Shown: positions 1 through 5,642 of the stretch, piece by piece
Position numbering within the stretch: position 1 is the stretch's first letter
Layout: each line of letters begins with the position of its first letter
Source: Desulfatitalea sp.
Lineage (GTDB): Bacteria; Desulfobacterota; Desulfobacteria; Desulfobacterales; Desulfosarcinaceae
Length of the DNA: 5,642 nt
Assembly: GCA_018224505.1 (NCBI GenBank)
Contig: JAGTVD010000364.1
Span: 1-5,642 of the forward strand
Direction: 5' to 3'
Position numbers and translations under genes: made by a program
Notes under the pieces: generated by a model
The model's input: only the letters and a program-made list of their open reading frames with translations
Databases searched by the model: none
What the model was told of the DNA's origin: nothing

Positions 1-975
1 ATGCTCAACGACCACTCCCTGGTCCATGAGGATATGAAAACCTTCTTTCAGAATTTCCCCCGGGCTTCCCATCCCATGGGTATCTTGTCGGCCATGGTCA
101 ATGCCCTGCGCAGCTTTTACCCCGAGTTGCAGACCACCGAGGAGGAGATCAACTTCACGGTGACCCGGCTGCTGGCCAAGGTGCGCACCATGGCGGCCAT
201 GTCCTATAAGATTTCCAGAGGCCATACCGTGGTTTATCCCCGGCCTGATCTGGCCTATTGTGAAAATTTTCTCAACATGATGTTCCACACCCCGGTCAAA
301 CCGTATGCATTTATCCCCGAAGTGGTGCGCGCCCTGGAAGTGTTCTGGATTCTGCATGCCGACCACGAACAGAATTGCTCCACCACCGCGGTCCGGGTGG
401 TGGGCAGCGGCCGGGTCAATCTCTATGCCGCTATTTCGGCCGGTATGTCGGCCCTCTGGGGTCCACTGCACGGGGGGGCCAATCAGGCGGTGGTGGAGAT
501 GCTCAGCGATATCTATCGCGAGGGCGGGGATTATCGGAAGGCCGTCGCCCGGGCCAAGGACAAGAACGATCCCTTCCGACTGATGGGTTTCGGGCATCGG
601 GTGTACAAAACATATGACCCGCGCGCCAAAATCATGAAAAAGATGTGTGACGATCTTCTCTCGGCCCTCAACCTTCAGGATCCCCTGTTGGACATTGCCA
701 AGGAACTGGAAGAGGTGGCGGTGAAAGACCCGTATTTTGTCGATTACAATCTCTATCCCAATGTGGATTTTTACAGCGGGATTGTCCTGCGGGCCATCGG
801 CATTCCCACCAATATGTTCACGGTGATGTTTGCCATCGGCCGGTTGCCGGGCTGGATCGCCCAGTGGAAAGAGAGCATGGACGATCCCCAGTGGCGCATC
901 AGTCGACCGCGCCAAATTTACACGGGGCCGACCGAAATCCATTATGTGCCCATCGATCGGCGCAAAACAGCTTGA
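1..975 (+). CDS. gltA: Citrate synthase (Si-type, GltA-like), 5'-partial
   Basis: Citrate synthase condenses acetyl-CoA with oxaloacetate to citrate in the cytosol, the entry step of the TCA cycle. The 324 visible residues match E. coli GltA almost throughout. Visible are HADHEQN (His119, oxaloacetate-binding position), GPLHGGAN with catalytic His157, MGFGHRVY with catalytic His199, DPRA with Arg208, NVDFYSG with catalytic Asp256, RLPGW with Arg281, and the C-terminal RPRQIYTG substrate-binding stretch. These correspond to E. coli His226, His264, His305, Arg314, Asp362, Arg387 and about Arg407. By this alignment residue 1 here falls near residue 108 of the 427-residue enzyme. The ATG at position 1 is therefore most likely an internal methionine, and the N-terminal domain lies upstream of the window. 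The gene ends at TGA 973-975, intact at its C-terminus. It faces the next gene convergently. The family is certain; only the true start is unseen. Confidence 0.96.
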   Translation: MLNDHSLVHEDMKTFFQNFPRASHPMGILSAMVNALRSFYPELQTTEEEINFTVTRLLAKVRTMAAMSYKISRGHTVVYPRPDLAYCENFLNMMFHTPVKPYAFIPEVVRALEVFWILHADHEQNCSTTAVRVVGSGRVNLYAAISAGMSALWGPLHGGANQAVVEMLSDIYREGGDYRKAVARAKDKNDPFRLMGFGHRVYKTYDPRAKIMKKMCDDLLSALNLQDPLLDIAKELEEVAVKDPYFVDYNLYPNVDFYSGIVLRAIGIPTNMFTVMFAIGRLPGWIAQWKESMDDPQWRISRPRQIYTGPTEIHYVPIDRRKTA

Positions 976-985
976 CAGCACCAGT

Positions 986-1025
986 GCCGCAGCGTTCGGA
1001 GTCTTTTACCTTCGGGTAATGTGGC
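986..1025. other. Stem-loop between convergent genes, possible terminator
   Basis: The 65-base spacer between two facing stop codons holds a perfect 5-bp hairpin, TTACC (1006-1010) and GGTAA (1015-1019), closed by a UUCG tetraloop with the stabilising C-G closing pair when read on the + strand. An outer 6-bp stem, GCCGCA (986-991) with TGTGGC (1020-1025), containing one G-U pair, can enclose it across a 14-base unpaired stretch on one side. Neither strand shows a U tract after the hairpin, so it is not a canonical intrinsic terminator. Its position between convergent genes suggests a role in 3'-end formation or transcript stability. Confidence 0.35.
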
Positions 1026-1040
1026 GGGGGTGATTCGGGC

Positions 1041-1346
1041 TTAATCGAAATCTCCCAGCGGCCGCGCGAAGGTGAATTTGGCCGGATAGACCACCAGGGC
1101 GTCCCACGCATCGCCCACGTTGCGGCCGAGGGCGGAAAAGGGCACTGAAATGACAAAGAGCCCGAAGCCCGCGACCGTGGCCACGATGCCCAAGGGTCGC
1201 ACCAGCAAGGCGTCGGCGACCATGCTGCCCGCCTCCACTTGTGGGTCCTTGAATTGGGGACTGGATTCCGCCATGACGGCGCCGGGTACCGCCAAGAGGG
1301 CCAATATGGTGATCATAACGATTGATAGTTTGAGGCCTTCAGACAT
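1041..1346 (-). CDS. Small exported/membrane protein of unknown function
   Basis: A 101-residue protein I can place only as resembling uncharacterised small membrane proteins of proteobacteria. Residues 1-26 look like a Sec signal peptide: Lys6, a hydrophobic core around LSIVMITILALLAV, and a probable cleavage after Ala-Val-Met-Ala26. There is no lipobox cysteine. A short polar stretch follows, then one strongly hydrophobic segment at about 53-73 that should span or enter the membrane. A related heptad flanks this segment, DALLVRP (45-51) and DALVVYP (82-88), and RPLG occurs at 50-53 and 95-98. The protein ends in GDFD. The start at 1344-1346 is supported by AGGA (complement of 1354-1357) seven bases upstream within a GGAGAAAGGA stretch. 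The gene is convergent with citrate synthase and divergent from priA, so it is probably monocistronic. If the signal is not cleaved it would be a two-helix inner-membrane protein. No function can be assigned. Confidence 0.8.
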   Translation of the reverse strand: MSEGLKLSIVMITILALLAVPGAVMAESSPQFKDPQVEAGSMVADALLVRPLGIVATVAGFGLFVISVPFSALGRNVGDAWDALVVYPAKFTFARPLGDFD

Positions 1347-1353
1347 CTTGCAT

Positions 1354-1363
1354 TCCTTTCTCC
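1354..1363 (-). promoter_or_regulatory. Ribosome binding site of the small membrane protein gene
   Basis: On the minus strand this reads GGAGAAAGGA. Its AGGA core ends seven bases before the ATG at 1344-1346, a good Shine-Dalgarno spacing. An ATG overlapping the region (1351-1353) is out of frame with the protein, so this site supports the start used here. Confidence 0.65.
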
Positions 1364-1435
1364 AGTGATTGACATGTGTGGCGGGTTTCGGGGCGATGGG
1401 TCAACGGACGCCGCGCCACCCCAGTTGCCACGCCG

Positions 1436-1464
1436 ACTATACCAGTTCTTAGCAGCGCCGGCAA
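1436..1464 (-). promoter_or_regulatory. Putative sigma70-type promoter for the small membrane protein gene
   Basis: Read on the minus strand, the divergent spacer contains TTGCCG (complement of 1459-1464) and TATAGT (complement of 1436-1441) separated by exactly 17 bases. The -10 element differs from consensus at one position and the -35 at two. Transcription would start near 1429, giving a leader of about 80 bases before the ATG. The element points away from priA and toward the minus-strand gene. It is a consensus match only. Confidence 0.45.
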
Positions 1465-1499
1465 CGATTTGAATTTCTTTATGATAGTCAGCGGGGAAC

Positions 1500-3974
1500 A
1501 TGAAGAAGCGTATGGTGCAGACCGACCGTCCCCTTGAAATGGCGCCCGCCGATCTGGTGGAGGTGGCTGTGGCCCTGCCGTTGTTCGGGCGCTTCACCTA
1601 CCGCGTGCCGCCACTGCTGCGCGCTGGGGTGGAGATCGGTCAGCGGGTGCTGGTGCCCTTCGGTCGCCGCCGGGTCACCGGGTACGTGGTGGGCCGGGCG
1701 GAACGACCGCCCGAGGCGGCCCTCAAATCCATCGAGGGGGTGCTGGATGCCGCGCCGCTCTTTCCGGCCGCCATGCTCCCTTTTTTCCAGTGGATCGCCG
1801 ACTATTACATCCATCCGCTGGGTGAAGTGCTGCAAGCCGCGCTTCCGTCGGGTATCAACGTGGCCGACCAGGTCAGCGTTGCCCTGACGGAGGAAGGCCG
1901 TCAGGCCCTGGGTGACCCATCCCGGGACCCCTGGGAGGCGGAGGTCGTGCGCCGTTTGCAGCGGGGCTCTTGCCGCCTGACGACGCTGAAGCGGTTGGCG
2001 GGCAGCGCCTTGACCCAGGGAACACTGAATCAATGGAAGCAGAACGGTTGGGTGGTTTGCGAGCGCGCACTGGGCGGGGGGCGCATCCGTCCCAAAACCG
2101 AACGGTACGTTCGCCCGCTGATGGACAAGGAAACAGCAGGCCTACTATCTGCGCCGCGCCGGGCCCTCGCAGACCTCCTTGCCGCCCATGGTCCCATGTC
2201 GGTGCACGATCTCAAGGTACACGTGCCCACGGCGGCCAATCTGGTGCGCGCCATGGCCCGGGATGGCCAGGTGGCCCTCGAGACGCGGGAAGTGTATCGT
2301 GATCCTTTGGGGGCGCCCATCACCCCTGACGTGCCCCCTGTACCGACCCCCGAGCAGCAGCGGGCCGTCGCAACCATGGGCGCTGCCCTGGGCAACGGCT
2401 ATCGCACCTTTCTGCTATCCGGTGTCACCGGATCCGGCAAAACCGAAGTGTATCTGCGCCTGGCGGCCATGGCCCTGGAGCGGGGGGTGGCCGTACTGGT
2501 GCTGGTGCCTGAAATCGCTTTGATTTCGCAGACGGAACGGGTGTTCCGGGCACGTTTCGGCCAGCGGGTGGCCTTGCTGCACAGCGGGCTCTCAGACGGC
2601 GAGCGCCTGGATCAGTGGCTGCGCATCCGGCGCGGTGAAGCCGCCATTGCCATTGGCGCGCGTTCCGCCATTTTCGCACCGTTCGAGGCCATCGGTCTGA
2701 TTATTGTGGACGAGGAACATGACGACTCCTACAAACAGGAAGGCGCGCTGCGCTACAACGCCCGGGACCTGGCCGTGGTGCGGGCCCGGCAGTTGGACGG
2801 GGTGGCCGTGCTCGGCTCGGCAACGCCGTCCCTGCAGTCGGCCTATAATGCCGGAAGCGGCAAGTTCGAGCGGATCAACCTGTTCGAGCGTGTGGACCAA
2901 CGCCTGATGCCGGAAATCGTGGTGCGGGATTTGTCCGACCTGCGCGAGGAGCGGGGCCTGCGCCGTTTTCTGACCCCTGAGCTGACCGAAGGCATGCGGG
3001 CCTGCCTGGCACAGGGCGAACAGGTGCTGCTTTTCCTCAACCGTCGCGGGTTTGCCAATACTCTGATTTGCGCGGCATGCGGTCAGGCGGTGCAATGCGA
3101 CCGCTGCGACATCTCGCTGACATACCACCAGCAGATCAACGCCTATAAATGCCATTATTGCGGATTCAGCCAGGCTGCGGTGGCGCGTTGCAGCCGCTGC
3201 GGATCGAGTCGCATCAACCGCCTGGGCATCGGCACGGAACGGCTGGCCGCCCATATCCAGGAGCGCTTTCCCACGGCCCGGGTGGCCCGCATGGACCGTG
3301 ACACCACCCGCCGCAAAGGCGCCCTGCTCAAAATCCTCAAAGCACTGCGGGAACGTCGGATCGACATCCTGATCGGCACCCAGATGGTGGCCAAAGGCCA
3401 CGACTACCCCTTCATTACCCTGGTGGGTATCATCTGCGCCGATCTTTCCCTCAGTCTGCCGGACTTCCGGGCTGGCGAGCGCACTTTCCAACTGCTGGCC
3501 CAAGTGGCGGGCCGGGCCGGTCGGGGCGACTTGCCGGGGCATGTGATTCTGCAAACCTACAACCCGCTCCATTTCAGCATCACGGCCGCCCGGGATCAGG
3601 ATTATGACGCTTTTTACCGCCAGGAGATCCAGTTTCGCCAGGCGTTGGGTTATCCACCCTTTACGCGCATGATCCAGTTGCGCATCAGCGGCCGCGATAA
3701 GGATCGCGTGGCCGAACATGCCCGCCAGCTGGGGGAGGCCGGCAGCGTCCTGTTGCGGGACCGCCAGTCCTACGGTGACCTGGGTATTCTGGGGCCCATC
3801 GAGGCGCCTCTGGCGCGGATCGCAGATCACTTCCGATGGCAGATGCTGGTCAAGGGGCCCCGGGCGGGTACGCTGCATCGCTTCGTACGCGACCTCCTGT
3901 TCGGAGCTGATACCGTCGCGCCCAAGGGGGATGTCAGTGTGGCAGTGGATGTCGACCCGGTGTTCTTGATGTAG
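1500..3974 (+). CDS. priA: Primosomal replication restart helicase PriA
   Basis: PriA is a cytosolic superfamily 2 3'-5' DNA helicase that recognises stalled or collapsed forks and reloads the replisome. Domains in order: a 3'-DNA-binding domain at about 17-120 (VEVAVALPLFGRFTYRVP); two winged-helix-like segments at about 145-190 and 215-262; helicase lobe 1 with Walker A GVTGSGKT (308-315, Lys314), motif II DEEH (404-407) followed by DDSYKQE, and GSATPS (439-444); the zinc module with cysteines 524, 527, 533, 536, 551, 554, 564 and 567; lobe 2 with GTQMVAKGHD (626-635) and QVAGRAGR (668-675); and a C-terminal domain to 824. E. coli PriA has 732 residues with its Walker lysine at 230, so nearly all the extra length lies before Walker A, as in longer non-enteric forms. 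An in-frame TAG at 1485-1487 limits the start to ATG 1500, 1512 or 1539. The first has only GGGGA two bases upstream, so the exact start is uncertain; residues 15-17 onward are conserved. No key residue is missing. Confidence 0.97.
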   Translation: MKKRMVQTDRPLEMAPADLVEVAVALPLFGRFTYRVPPLLRAGVEIGQRVLVPFGRRRVTGYVVGRAERPPEAALKSIEGVLDAAPLFPAAMLPFFQWIADYYIHPLGEVLQAALPSGINVADQVSVALTEEGRQALGDPSRDPWEAEVVRRLQRGSCRLTTLKRLAGSALTQGTLNQWKQNGWVVCERALGGGRIRPKTERYVRPLMDKETAGLLSAPRRALADLLAAHGPMSVHDLKVHVPTAANLVRAMARDGQVALETREVYRDPLGAPITPDVPPVPTPEQQRAVATMGAALGNGYRTFLLSGVTGSGKTEVYLRLAAMALERGVAVLVLVPEIALISQTERVFRARFGQRVALLHSGLSDGERLDQWLRIRRGEAAIAIGARSAIFAPFEAIGLIIVDEEHDDSYKQEGALRYNARDLAVVRARQLDGVAVLGSATPSLQSAYNAGSGKFERINLFERVDQRLMPEIVVRDLSDLREERGLRRFLTPELTEGMRACLAQGEQVLLFLNRRGFANTLICAACGQAVQCDRCDISLTYHQQINAYKCHYCGFSQAAVARCSRCGSSRINRLGIGTERLAAHIQERFPTARVARMDRDTTRRKGALLKILKALRERRIDILIGTQMVAKGHDYPFITLVGIICADLSLSLPDFRAGERTFQLLAQVAGRAGRGDLPGHVILQTYNPLHFSITAARDQDYDAFYRQEIQFRQALGYPPFTRMIQLRISGRDKDRVAEHARQLGEAGSVLLRDRQSYGDLGILGPIEAPLARIADHFRWQMLVKGPRAGTLHRFVRDLLFGADTVAPKGDVSVAVDVDPVFLM

Positions 3975-4065
3975 TGCAGCGCCCCGCCCCCTCGACCGGG
4001 TCCACCGGCTGTATTGCAAGAAAAGCCGCGGCCCTCCCTTCGGCGTACATCTGATCGTCCTGTGA

Positions 4066-4095
4066 TGGGGTGCCCGCCACCTTGACAGCGCCCCA
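4066..4095. repeat. GC-rich inverted repeat enclosing the -35 element
   Basis: TGGGGTGC (4066-4073) can pair with GCGCCCCA (4088-4095) over eight base pairs, one of them G-U, leaving a 14-base loop. The loop carries the TTGACA of the promoter for the downstream operon. As RNA it could form at the 3' end of the priA transcript, about 90 bases after its stop codon, but no T tract follows. It could therefore be a factor-independent 3' structure, part of an operator, or chance in GC-rich DNA. Confidence 0.4.
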
Positions 4096-4111
4096 CCCAC
4101 CACCCTATACA
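4082..4111 (+). promoter_or_regulatory. Sigma70-type promoter for the HAD-adenosyltransferase operon
   Basis: A perfect -35 hexamer TTGACA (4082-4087) is followed after 18 bases by TATACA (4106-4111), one mismatch from the -10 consensus. Transcription would begin near 4118, giving a leader of about 77 bases to the ATG at 4195. The -10 lies in a 14-base interrupted palindrome, ACCCT (4102-4106) and AGGGT (4111-4115), which could be a regulator site. The DNA just downstream is clearly more AT-rich than the neighbouring genes, as expected of a promoter and leader region. It is the best promoter match found in the window. Confidence 0.6.
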
Positions 4112-4194
4112 GGGTATTAACGGTGTCGCCGAAACAAAAAATGAAACAGATGCCCCGTGCATCCAACACCAACTCGCAGGTAGATAAATTATCA

Positions 4195-4818
4195 ATGCGC
4201 TCTAATACGATAAAGGTGGTCAGTTTTGATTGCGATGGGGTGATGTTCGACTCCTCCCTGGCTAACCGGGCCTATTACGATCACCTGATGACCCATTTCG
4301 ACCTGCCGGCCATTACTGACCGGCAATTCGCCTACGCCCACATGCATACCGTGGATCAGGCCCTCGCATTCATCCTCACGGACCCTGAGATCCTGGCCGC
4401 GGTGCAGGCATACCGGCGTGAGGTGAGTTACCGGCCTTTCATCCGCCACATGGTCATCGAGCCCCACTTGCGTCAACTCCTGACCCAATTGCGGCCCGCT
4501 TACAAGACCGCTATCGCCACCAATCGTACGAACACCATGGCCCATGTGCTCGAGGATCACGGATTGCAGGGACTGTTCGACAAGGTGGTTACCGCCAGTG
4601 ACGTGCCCCATGCCAAGCCCCATCCGGACCAACTGCTCTGCCTGCTGGCCCACTTCGGCGTTGGGTCTTCGGAGATGCTCTTCATCGGGGATTCGGAACT
4701 GGACGCCGCCGCCGCCCGGCAGGCCGATGTGCCGTTTGTGGCCTTCGGTAACCCCCGCCTGGCGGCGATGGCCCACATCCAGAGCCTGGGGCAATTGCCC
4801 CGGTTGCTGGGACACTGA
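4195..4818 (+). CDS. HAD-superfamily hydrolase (phosphoglycolate phosphatase-like)
   Basis: A 207-residue cytosolic haloacid dehalogenase-type phosphatase with an alpha-helical cap. All four motifs are present: motif I FDCDGV with nucleophile Asp12 and acid/base Asp14; motif II Thr109 in IATN; motif III Lys141 in AKPHPD; and motif IV GDSELD with Asp166 and Asp170 binding magnesium. The cap lies at about 20-90. The layout resembles Gph/PGMB-like enzymes, but the substrate cannot be read from sequence. The open frame extends upstream to GTG 4123, which has AGGG eight bases before it. I prefer ATG 4195 because the domain begins at once after it, the upstream 24 codons are AT-rich and low-complexity with no recognisable domain, and the GTG's ribosome site would overlap the -10 element of the predicted promoter. 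The weak point is that only AGGT (4178-4181), 13 bases away, serves ATG 4195. It is the first gene of an apparent four-gene operon. Confidence 0.88.
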   Translation: MRSNTIKVVSFDCDGVMFDSSLANRAYYDHLMTHFDLPAITDRQFAYAHMHTVDQALAFILTDPEILAAVQAYRREVSYRPFIRHMVIEPHLRQLLTQLRPAYKTAIATNRTNTMAHVLEDHGLQGLFDKVVTASDVPHAKPHPDQLLCLLAHFGVGSSEMLFIGDSELDAAAARQADVPFVAFGNPRLAAMAHIQSLGQLPRLLGH

Positions 4819-4820
4819 AA

Positions 4821-4825
4821 AGGAG
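4821..4825 (+). promoter_or_regulatory. Ribosome binding site deciding the rubredoxin-like start
   Basis: AGGAG lies just after the HAD gene's stop codon and six bases before ATG 4832. A second in-frame ATG at 4826 directly abuts it, leaving no spacer, so 4832 is the better start. Confidence 0.75.
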
Positions 4826-4831
4826 ATGGCC

Positions 4832-4972
4832 ATGGACCGTTGGCGCTGTCTGGTGTGCGGCTACGTGCATGACGGTGAAAAGCCGCCATACCGCTGCCCG
4901 ATTTGCGAAGCGCCGGCCAAGATGTTCGAGCGGCTGGAAACAGAAGCTCCGGCATCCGAGGCGCCTCGATGA
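4832..4972 (+). CDS. Small rubredoxin-like iron protein
   Basis: A 46-residue protein with two CxxC knuckles, Cys6/Cys9 in CLVCGY and Cys22/Cys25 in CPICEAP, expected to bind one iron as Fe(Cys)4 and carry single electrons in the cytosol. The 12-residue spacing between knuckles is much shorter than in classical rubredoxins and matches the rubredoxin-like domain found at the C-terminus of rubrerythrins, here standing alone. Trp4, the Gly-Tyr after the first knuckle and Phe32 are typical of that fold. Residues 33-46 form an acidic, Ala/Pro-rich tail that is probably disordered. It starts 13 bases after the HAD stop with a strong ribosome site. Its TGA overlaps the ATG of the adenosyltransferase gene by 4 bases (ATGA), implying translational coupling. 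Zinc binding instead of iron is possible. Its redox partner is unknown; the neighbours suggest cobalamin reduction (inference). Confidence 0.85.
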   Translation: MDRWRCLVCGYVHDGEKPPYRCPICEAPAKMFERLETEAPASEAPR

Positions 4973-5541
4973 AGATTTACACCCAAACCGGTGATCGCGG
5001 TAAAACCAGCCTGCTGTCCGGTGAGCGGGTCGCAAAGGACCATGCACGCATCCAGGCCTATGGTGACCTTGACGAACTCAACGCGGTGATCGGACTGCTG
5101 GCCGCTGCCTTGGATTCCGGAGATGAAAACACCAGGTCCCGGTTGGAGGGTATCCAATCGGATCTCATGCACATGGGGGCCTGGTTGGCCGCCACGCCGG
5201 ACTCGGCCGCCCGGGCGCGTCTGGCGCCCATCACCGAAGCCCAGTGCCGCGCCTTGGAAGCCGCCATCGATGAACTGGAGGCGCAACTGCCTGAATTGAA
5301 ATCCTTTGTTCTGCCCGCGGGCCATCCACGCGCTGCTTGGTCCCACTTGGCGCGTACCGTTTGCCGGCGGACCGAACGCGCTATCGTCCATCTATCTGGT
5401 AGCGTGGACCGGACCCGCCCGGTGCAAGAGGATCTGGGGTTCGTGATCGCTTATATCAATCGGCTTTCCGACTACTTTTTTGTGTTGGCGCGCCATTTCA
5501 ACCACCAATCCGGCGCGGGCGACCGTTTGTGGCGGCCGTGA
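4969..5541 (+). CDS. pduO: ATP:cob(I)alamin adenosyltransferase, PduO type
   Basis: A 190-residue cytosolic enzyme that transfers the 5'-deoxyadenosyl group of ATP to cob(I)alamin, giving adenosylcobalamin for enzymes such as methylmalonyl-CoA mutase. The family forms trimers of five-helix bundles. Diagnostic features are the N-terminal ATP-binding segment KIYTQTGDRGKTSLL (2-16); YGDLDELN (31-38) with Asp35; FVLPAGHP (113-120); HLARTVCRRTER (126-137) with Arg129, Arg133, Arg134, Glu136 and Arg137; and YINRLSDYFFVLAR (162-175) with Asn164 and Asp168. The length is normal for PduO/MMAB single-domain enzymes, and no key residue is missing. The start at 4969 is fixed by the MKIYTQTGD beginning and by the ATGA overlap with the preceding gene. 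A longer open frame from 4903 merely runs through the upstream gene out of frame. It is distinct from the CobA/BtuR and EutT families. Confidence 0.95.
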   Translation: MKIYTQTGDRGKTSLLSGERVAKDHARIQAYGDLDELNAVIGLLAAALDSGDENTRSRLEGIQSDLMHMGAWLAATPDSAARARLAPITEAQCRALEAAIDELEAQLPELKSFVLPAGHPRAAWSHLARTVCRRTERAIVHLSGSVDRTRPVQEDLGFVIAYINRLSDYFFVLARHFNHQSGAGDRLWRP

Positions 5542-5564
5542 ATCGATCCGCGGAGCAATCTGCC

Positions 5565-5642
5565 ATGGATGCCTTCACCCTCGAAATGACCGATCGGCGT
5601 TGGTGGACCGACGACACCTTTGAGATCCGGTTCGTGCGGCCG
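5565..5642 (+). CDS. Start of a probable flavin/FNR-like oxidoreductase, 3'-partial
   Basis: Only 26 residues are visible. ATG 5565 has GGAG (5552-5555) nine bases upstream. The same frame also offers GTG 5538, which overlaps the adenosyltransferase TGA as GTGA and would add nine residues (MNRSAEQSA). The sequence TFEIRFVRP, after a short strand-like lead-in (FTLEMTDRRWW), resembles the first beta strands of ferredoxin-NADP reductase-type FAD domains, where a 'TxxxRLxRP' stretch precedes the flavin-binding barrel. The frame is open to the window end, and the spacing suggests it belongs to the same operon. The assignment rests on a very short stretch: that a gene starts here is likely, its family is tentative. 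Confidence 0.45.
   Translation, partial: MDAFTLEMTDRRWWTDDTFEIRFVRP

Noticed and set aside
1480..1485. TATGAT as the -10 element of a priA promoter
   Set aside because: No acceptable -35 hexamer lies 16-18 bases upstream (the bases there are GC-rich), and it would leave a leader of only about 8 bases. Possible but not supported.
1488..2033. A 181-codon minus-strand open frame overlapping the start of priA
   Set aside because: Composition is rich in His, Gln, Arg and Gly, typical of an antisense shadow; no motif is seen and the opposite strand codes for the conserved PriA N-terminus.
3975..4065. Intrinsic terminator after priA (for example CCGG-N5-CCGG near 3998-4010, or GCCG/CGGC near 4025-4044)
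   Set aside because: Only 4-bp stems are seen and no T tract follows.
2592..4172. A 526-codon open frame on the minus strand
   Set aside because: It lies antisense to the conserved lobe 1-to-C-terminal region of priA, shows no recognisable domain and is explained by GC-rich codon structure of the real gene.
4183..4193. GATAA-A-TTATC palindrome just before ATG 4195
   Set aside because: A short palindrome in an AT-rich stretch is likely by chance; its one-base centre cannot form a full RNA hairpin. An operator role cannot be excluded.
4112..4194. Cobalamin riboswitch upstream of the operon
   Set aside because: The leader is far too short for the roughly 200-base element and no B12-box-like sequence was recognised.
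4192..4833. A 213-codon minus-strand open frame antisense to the HAD gene
   Set aside because: It mirrors nearly the whole HAD gene, which has all four catalytic motifs on the + strand; no independent evidence for coding.
4826..4834. ATG 4826 as start of the rubredoxin-like gene
   Set aside because: It directly abuts the AGGAG site with no spacing, whereas ATG 4832, two codons later, is correctly spaced.

Overview
This GC-rich window reads as a bacterial chromosomal segment of ordinary core metabolism and replication restart. The tight gene packing, GC-rich codon use and the style of the HAD and rubredoxin-like proteins recall Desulfobacterota (Desulfosarcina-like sulfate reducers). That placement is an inference from memory of similar proteins and was not tested by any search.

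Layout. (1) Positions 1-975, + strand: the C-terminal three quarters of a Si-type citrate synthase, whose 5' part (about 107 codons by comparison with E. coli GltA) lies outside the window. (2) 976-1040: a short convergent spacer holding a hairpin with a UUCG loop. (3) 1041-1346, - strand: a small exported or membrane protein of unknown function, with its own plausible promoter in the divergent spacer 1347-1499. (4) 1500-3974, +: a full-length primosomal helicase PriA with all helicase motifs and an eight-cysteine zinc module. (5) 3975-4194: a 220-base spacer with a good sigma70-like promoter (TTGACA, 18 bases, TATACA) lying among inverted repeats. (6) 4195-5642, +: a compact apparent operon of HAD phosphatase, 46-residue rubredoxin-like protein, PduO-type ATP:cob(I)alamin adenosyltransferase, and the first codons of what looks like a flavin-dependent (FNR-like) oxidoreductase. 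The last three genes are joined by a 4-base ATGA overlap and then either a possible 4-base GTGA overlap or a 23-base gap.

How the genes relate. Citrate synthase, the membrane protein and PriA appear to be separate transcription units. The last group is the most suggestive. Adenosyltransferase needs cob(I)alamin, which is made by one-electron reduction of cob(II)alamin. A small iron-binding electron carrier immediately before it and a possible flavin reductase immediately after it could supply those electrons. This is a hypothesis from gene order. I found no mobile element, CRISPR array, RNA gene or clearly new system.
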